A stretch of DNA of 9,385 nucleotides, from NCBI GenBank assembly GCA_026712885.1, contig JAPOPO010000002.1, forward strand, positions 1 through 9,385. The letters run 5' to 3'. Below the pieces are notes generated by a model. It was not told the origin of the DNA and did not search any database. It saw only the letters and a program-made list of their open reading frames with translations. Position 1 is the stretch's first letter; the number at the start of each line of letters is the position of its first letter. This DNA is from Rhodospirillales bacterium. GTDB taxonomy: Bacteria; Pseudomonadota; Alphaproteobacteria; UBA828. Position numbers and translations under genes: made by a program. Below are positions 6,171-9,385 of the stretch, piece after piece.

Positions 6171-6686
6171 ATGCCTTCCATTCGGATTGAGCGGCCGCAG
6201 GACGGCCCGCACATCGAGGCCCTGCTGGACCGCGCATTCGGCGCGGACCGCCAGGCCCGCCCCTCCTACCGCCTGCGCGAAGGCCTGCCGCCCGTGCACA
6301 GTCTCTGTTTCGTCGCCGAGGTCGAGGATTGCATCCTCGGCACGATCCGCCACTGGCCTGTGCGAATCGGTGCAACGCAAACCGCACTCCTGCTGGGGCC
6401 GATCGCCGTAGACCCGGCCCAGGAGCGACGCGGAATCGGCGGCCTCCTGGTCCGAACCGCGCTGGAAAAGGCCGCAGCGGAGGGGCATGAAATCGTTGTC
6501 GCCGTGGGCGAACAGAGTTATCTCGGCCGCTTCGGCTTTATGAGCGCGGCGCGCTACGGAATCAGCCTGCCTGGCCTAAAGGATTCCAACCGGCTGCTCG
6601 CGCTGGCTTTAGCCCCCGGTGCCCTCGACGGTGTGGAGGGCGCAGTCGCCCGGCTCAGCCCCGAGGCGGCTTCGTGCCGGCCGTGA
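6171..6686 (+). CDS. GNAT-family N-acetyltransferase, YhbS-like
   Basis: This is a predicted cytoplasmic acetyl-CoA-dependent acetyltransferase; its substrate cannot be told from the sequence. The 171-residue protein shows the GNAT fold in order. 'IRIERPQDGPHIEALLDRAF' at the N-terminus is strand 1 and helix 1. 'FVAEVEDCILGTIRHWPV' covers the middle strands. 'LLGPIAVDP' (74-82) leads into the acetyl-CoA pyrophosphate loop 'QERRGIGG' (84-91). 'YLGRFGF' (117-123) is a hallmark of the YhbS group (COG3153), as is the tail 'RLLALALAPGALDGVEGAV'. ATG 6171 is the first start in the frame. Its Shine-Dalgarno candidate (GAGAG, 6156-6160) is weak and lies within a predicted stem. The gene sits alone between two conserved operons and its 3' end overlaps gmk convergently by 32 bp. 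It looks like an accessory insertion into the otherwise conserved rsmA-gmk junction. Confidence 0.88.
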   Translation: MPSIRIERPQDGPHIEALLDRAFGADRQARPSYRLREGLPPVHSLCFVAEVEDCILGTIRHWPVRIGATQTALLLGPIAVDPAQERRGIGGLLVRTALEKAAAEGHEIVVAVGEQSYLGRFGFMSAARYGISLPGLKDSNRLLALALAPGALDGVEGAVARLSPEAASCRP

Positions 6687-7323
6687 GCCCGCGCACGAAC
6701 GCGTCGAGCCCTTTCAGGCGGCAACGGCGCAACCGCTCGGCGCGGAGCACCGCACGCACCTCCTCGACGGACCGTTCGAGCGCGGCGTTGATCACCACGT
6801 AGTCGTACTCGTCGTAGTGGCTCATCTCGTCGCCGGCGCGGCTCATGCGCTGTGCGACCACGGCAGGCGTGTCCTGAGCGCGGCGCTTGAGCCGCTCTTC
6901 CAGCGCCTCCAGCGACGGCGGCAGGATGAAGATGCGCACCAAGTCGCCCTGCACGGCCTCGGCAAGCTGCTGGCTGCCTTGCCAATCGATGTCGAAGACC
7001 ACGTCGCGGCCGGCATCGAGCGCGCTTTCCACCGGGTCGCGGGCGGTGCCGTACCAGTGACCGAACACCTCCGCGCATTCGAGGAACGCCCCGCGCTCCC
7101 TCAGGCGGGCGAAACCGGCCTCGTCGACAAAGTGATAGTCCCGGCCGTCGATCTCGTCCGGCCTCTTGGGCCGCGTGGTGTGCGAGACCGAGATTTCCAC
7201 CCCGTCGCCTTCGAGCTCGACAAGGCGGCGGGTGATCGTCGTCTTGCCGGCACCGGAGGGCGAGGACAGCACCAGCAGGAGACCGCGGCGCCCGAGAACC
7301 GAGCCGTCTGAAGTGCCGCCCAC
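6655..7323 (-). CDS. gmk: Guanylate kinase
   Basis: Gmk phosphorylates GMP to GDP with ATP, an essential step in guanine nucleotide recycling in the cytoplasm. The protein has 222 residues (E. coli Gmk: 207). The P-loop 'SSPSGAGKTT' lies at residues 20-29. The GMP-binding segment has 'SVSHTTRPKRPDEIDGRDYHFV', in which the Ser, His, Arg and Tyr residues contact GMP in the family. 'DIDWQGSQQL' is the usual DIDWQG core, and 'RMSRAGDEMSHYDEYDYVV' is the conserved adenine-side region. The start is GTG 7323, three bases after the yicC stop, without a strong Shine-Dalgarno, so coupling to yicC is likely. No later ATG, GTG or TTG precedes the P-loop without cutting into its strand. It is the last gene of the minus-strand run. 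Its 3' end overlaps the opposing acetyltransferase by 32 bp, leaving no room for a separate terminator. Confidence 0.95.
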   Translation of the reverse strand: MGGTSDGSVLGRRGLLLVLSSPSGAGKTTITRRLVELEGDGVEISVSHTTRPKRPDEIDGRDYHFVDEAGFARLRERGAFLECAEVFGHWYGTARDPVESALDAGRDVVFDIDWQGSQQLAEAVQGDLVRIFILPPSLEALEERLKRRAQDTPAVVAQRMSRAGDEMSHYDEYDYVVINAALERSVEEVRAVLRAERLRRCRLKGLDAFVRGLTAGTKPPRG

Positions 7324-7326
7324 GGC

Positions 7327-8223
7327 CTACTCGACGTTCTGCGCCTGCTCGCGGAACTGGTCGATCGCGGCCTTGAGCGCGAGTCCGACCTCCGTGAGCG
7401 CGGCATGGGAGGCCTTGGAGCAGAGTGTATTGGCCTCCCGATTGAACTCCTGAGCGAGAAAATCCAGCTTGCGCCCGACAGCGCCTCCCTCCCGCAGGTG
7501 GCGCGTTGCCGCCGCGCAGTGGGACTTGAGCCGGTCGATCTCCTCGGTCACGTCGATCTTGACGGCGAGGAGCGCGAGCTCCGACGCCAACCGATCCTCG
7601 GGCATCGGCGCACCGGCGTCGATCAACGCCGCCACCTGCTCGCGCAGCCGCGCGCCGAGCGCCTCCCGGCGCGTTGGCGCCAGCGCCTCGGCCTGCCGTG
7701 TGAGCGCCGCAATCTCCTCGATCCGATTCGTGAGGGCGGTGGCGAGCGCCGCCCCCTCGGCCTGCCGCTCGCTTACCAGCTCCGCGAGTGCCGCGTCGAG
7801 CGTCTCCAGCATCGCGCCGTCGTCCTGAGCCGGGTTGGCGTCGCCGGCTGAGTCCGCCGTCTCGATGACGCCGCGCAGCGCCAACATGCCGTCGAGGCGT
7901 GGGGGTGCGATGTCGTCCCTCCCACGATACTCGGCGGCAAGCGCAATCAGCTCGTCGAGCCACGCCCTGTTGACCCGCATCGCGGCGGATTCAGGCGCCT
8001 GCGAGAGCCTGAGCCCCACCGTGACATTGCCGCGCCGGAGCCGTGCCGAGACCGCGTTGCGCACGGTCGGTTCGAGCCGCTCCAGCCCCTGCGGCAGGCG
8101 GCAGCGGATATCCAGCGCGCGCCCGTTCACGCTCTTGATCTCCCAGCTCCAGCCGGACGCGCCGTCGCCGCCGCTCGCGCGGGCAAAGCCGGTCATGCTG
8201 GATAGGCGCGAAGCCCCGACCAC
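7327..8223 (-). CDS. yicC: YicC family protein (RNase family)
   Basis: YicC-like proteins are widespread in bacteria. The E. coli member has been reported as an RNase involved in small-RNA (RyhB) decay; here the role is inferred from family. The protein has 298 residues (E. coli: 287). The N-terminal YicC domain starts with 'SSMTGFARA' (residues 8-16), then 'WEIKSVNGRALDI' and a 'RLPQGLERLE' segment. A helical, Glu/Ala-rich middle follows. The C-terminal DUF1732 domain carries 'KIDVTEEIDRLKSH' (from residue 222) and 'VGRKLDFLAQEFNREANTL', both hallmarks. GTG 8223 is chosen because GGGAGGGG lies five bases upstream (8229-8236 in plus-strand coordinates), a strong Shine-Dalgarno. It falls 17 bases after mltG. 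The alternative ATG at residue 10 would cut into the conserved start. The mltG-yicC-gmk order is common in alphaproteobacteria. Confidence 0.94.
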   Translation of the reverse strand: MVGASRLSSMTGFARASGGDGASGWSWEIKSVNGRALDIRCRLPQGLERLEPTVRNAVSARLRRGNVTVGLRLSQAPESAAMRVNRAWLDELIALAAEYRGRDDIAPPRLDGMLALRGVIETADSAGDANPAQDDGAMLETLDAALAELVSERQAEGAALATALTNRIEEIAALTRQAEALAPTRREALGARLREQVAALIDAGAPMPEDRLASELALLAVKIDVTEEIDRLKSHCAAATRHLREGGAVGRKLDFLAQEFNREANTLCSKASHAALTEVGLALKAAIDQFREQAQNVE

Positions 8224-8240
8224 GGTGGCCCCTCCCGCCG

Positions 8241-9236
8241 CTACTTCTTCGCCGCACGCCGCTTGGCGCGCCAGCGTGCGACGTTGCGGTTGTGCTCATC
8301 CAGGGTCTCCGCGAAGGCGTGCCCGCCGGAGCCGTCTGCAACAAAATAGAGCGCGTCGGTCTCGGCCGGGTGCAAGACTGCGGCGAGCGCCGCGCGCCCC
8401 GGATTGGCGATGGGACCCGGCGGCAGGCCCTTGTTGCGGTACGTGTTGTAAGGGCTCTCGAACCAGAGGTCGGCGCGTCTGAGTGCTCGCCCCAACGGCT
8501 TCTTGCCGCCGGTCAACGCATAAATCACGGTGGGGTCGGCCTGCAGCCGCATGTCCTGCCTGAGCCGGTTGTGGAAGACGCCGGCGATCACCGGCATCTC
8601 GTCGATGAGAGCCGTCTCCTTCTCCACCACGGAGGCCAGCACTACGGCATCGTGCGCTTCATCGAGGCCGACCGCAGGATCACGGGCCAACCATAGCTCG
8701 TCGACCAGGCGCGCCATGGCGCGCTGCATGCGCTCGATGAGCACGGCACGGCTGTCGCCCAGCGCATAGTGGTAAGTCTCGGGCAGGAGCGAGCCTTCCT
8801 CCGGCACCTTCAAGATCTCGCCTTCGAGGTCCGGTGCCGCGTTGAGCGCAGCCACGACCTCGGCGCTGGTCATGCCCTCGGTAACGGTGAGCCGATGCAC
8901 GACGGTCTTGCCCGCGACCAGCTTCTCCATCACGCCGCGCGGCGTGACCAGCGCCTCGAATACGTACTCGCCGGCCTTGAGCGCGTGCTGCTTGTCCTCG
9001 ATCCAGAGCCCTGCGACGAAGAGCAGCGGGTCGTCGATGACGCCTGCTTCCTCCAGGGCATCCGCAATGTCGAAAGCACTCAACCCCTGGGGCAAGACCA
9101 CGGTTCGCTCATCGCGCGCGGGCCCCGGTGAGTCTAGTCGGCCATGGACGTAGAGCCAGCCTGCGATCGCCAGGACGACGGCGAGACCCACCACGACCGC
9201 CACGCCCGTGAGCGGCCATAGGAGGGCGCGCCTCAT
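8241..9236 (-). CDS. mltG: MltG, endolytic murein transglycosylase
   Basis: MltG (YceG) cleaves nascent glycan strands near the inner membrane and so terminates their elongation. The protein has 331 residues (E. coli: 340). It has a short cytoplasmic tail, one membrane helix at ~7-30 ('LTGVAVVVGLAVVLAIAGWL') and a LysM-like region at ~45-115 ('VVLPQGLSAFDIADALEEAGVI'). 'EGSLLPETYHY' lies at 147-157. The catalytic segment 'ASVVEKET' (201-208) has Glu205 as the expected catalytic residue. 'GVFHNRLRQDMRLQADPTVIY', 'SPYNTY' and 'GLPPGPIANPG' follow, then 'YFVADGSGGHAFAETLDEHN'. All signature motifs are intact. ATG 9236 has a G-rich Shine-Dalgarno (GGGGG, plus-strand 9243-9247) six bases upstream, overlapping the fabF stop. 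It lies 10 bases after fabF and is almost certainly co-transcribed with it. Confidence 0.95.
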   Translation of the reverse strand: MRRALLWPLTGVAVVVGLAVVLAIAGWLYVHGRLDSPGPARDERTVVLPQGLSAFDIADALEEAGVIDDPLLFVAGLWIEDKQHALKAGEYVFEALVTPRGVMEKLVAGKTVVHRLTVTEGMTSAEVVAALNAAPDLEGEILKVPEEGSLLPETYHYALGDSRAVLIERMQRAMARLVDELWLARDPAVGLDEAHDAVVLASVVEKETALIDEMPVIAGVFHNRLRQDMRLQADPTVIYALTGGKKPLGRALRRADLWFESPYNTYRNKGLPPGPIANPGRAALAAVLHPAETDALYFVADGSGGHAFAETLDEHNRNVARWRAKRRAAKK

Positions 9237-9246
9237 TGCCCGCCCC

Positions 9247-9385
9247 CTAGGCTAGCCGGCCTACGATGACCGAGGCGTTGGTGCCGCCGAACCCGAATGA
9301 GTTCGACAGCGCCCGCTCGACCTTGCGCTCCTTGGCCTCGTGCGGCACCAGATCGAGATCGCAGCCCGGCGAGGGATTGTCGAGA
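9247..9385 (-). CDS. fabF: FabF, beta-ketoacyl-ACP synthase II (only the C-terminus in the window)
   Basis: FabF elongates acyl chains by condensing malonyl-ACP with acyl-ACP in type II fatty-acid synthesis. Only the last 45 residues are visible; the rest lies beyond the right edge. They read 'LDNPSPGCDLDLVPHEA', then 'RALSNSFGFGGTNASVIV' and 'GRLA', ending in TAG at 9247-9249. The 'NSFGFGGTNA' loop is the conserved glycine-rich C-terminal loop of KAS I/II enzymes and includes the phenylalanine that gates the active site. The catalytic Cys and His residues lie outside the window. The position just before mltG matches the usual acpP-fabF-mltG order, which favours FabF over FabB. The stop codon overlaps the mltG Shine-Dalgarno region. 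Confidence 0.92.
   Translation of the reverse strand, partial: LDNPSPGCDLDLVPHEAKERKVERALSNSFGFGGTNASVIVGRLA

Noticed and set aside
6621..6641. GCCCTC/GAGGGC inverted repeat just beyond the gmk stop, considered as a gmk terminator
   Set aside because: The stem encodes the conserved 'GALDGVEGA' tail of the acetyltransferase, and no T-run follows on the minus strand. It is probably a coincidence of coding sequence.
6554..7963. 469-codon open frame on the minus strand across gmk and yicC
   Set aside because: It is a frame-shifted shadow of Gmk and YicC: extremely Arg/Gly/Ala/Pro-rich, without family motifs, while both overlapped frames carry intact signatures.
9250..9257. GGCTAGCC palindrome at the fabF stop
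   Set aside because: It is an 8-bp palindrome made by the Leu-Ala codons at the end of fabF. It is too short and has no partner sites to support an operator call.

Overview
This is a GC-rich chromosomal window that reads as alphaproteobacterial housekeeping DNA. The gene order supports this: lptF-lptG-lptD-surA-rsmA on the plus strand, facing fabF-mltG-yicC-gmk on the minus strand. The protein style agrees: a single-parvulin SurA, a short LptD with a CxxC pair plus one C-terminal Cys, and a YicC of the SMTGFAR type. I cannot place it below class level; a Rhodospirillales-like lineage is only a guess.

Plus strand, 1-6029: a tightly packed, probably co-transcribed run. It holds the 3' part of lptF, then lptG, lptD, surA and rsmA, with gaps or overlaps of only a few bases. 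LptF and LptG are the inner-membrane permease subunits of the lipopolysaccharide exporter. LptD is the outer-membrane LPS translocon, and SurA is the periplasmic chaperone that delivers barrels such as LptD to the BAM complex. RsmA (KsgA) is the 16S rRNA dimethyltransferase. In many alphaproteobacteria pdxA lies between surA and rsmA. Here it is absent, and the surA stop overlaps the rsmA TTG start.

Middle, 6030-6686: a 141-base intergenic leader followed by a GNAT-family acetyltransferase (YhbS-like). The leader is the least ordinary part of the window. It carries a possible promoter at the rsmA stop, a possible 12-codon Arg-rich leader peptide, and a nested inverted-repeat structure whose 3' arm contains the acetyltransferase ribosome-binding site. 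These parts fit a translational attenuator, but that is a hypothesis.

Minus strand, 6655-9385: read right to left, the 3' end of fabF (fatty-acid elongation), mltG (peptidoglycan terminase), yicC (RNase-family protein) and gmk (guanylate kinase). Spacing is 3-17 bases, so this is probably one operon. The gmk 3' end overlaps the acetyltransferase 3' end by 32 bp, convergently.

I found no tRNA, rRNA, CRISPR array, insertion sequence or phage gene. The only non-coding stretch above 100 bases is 6030-6170. No clearly novel multi-gene system is present.
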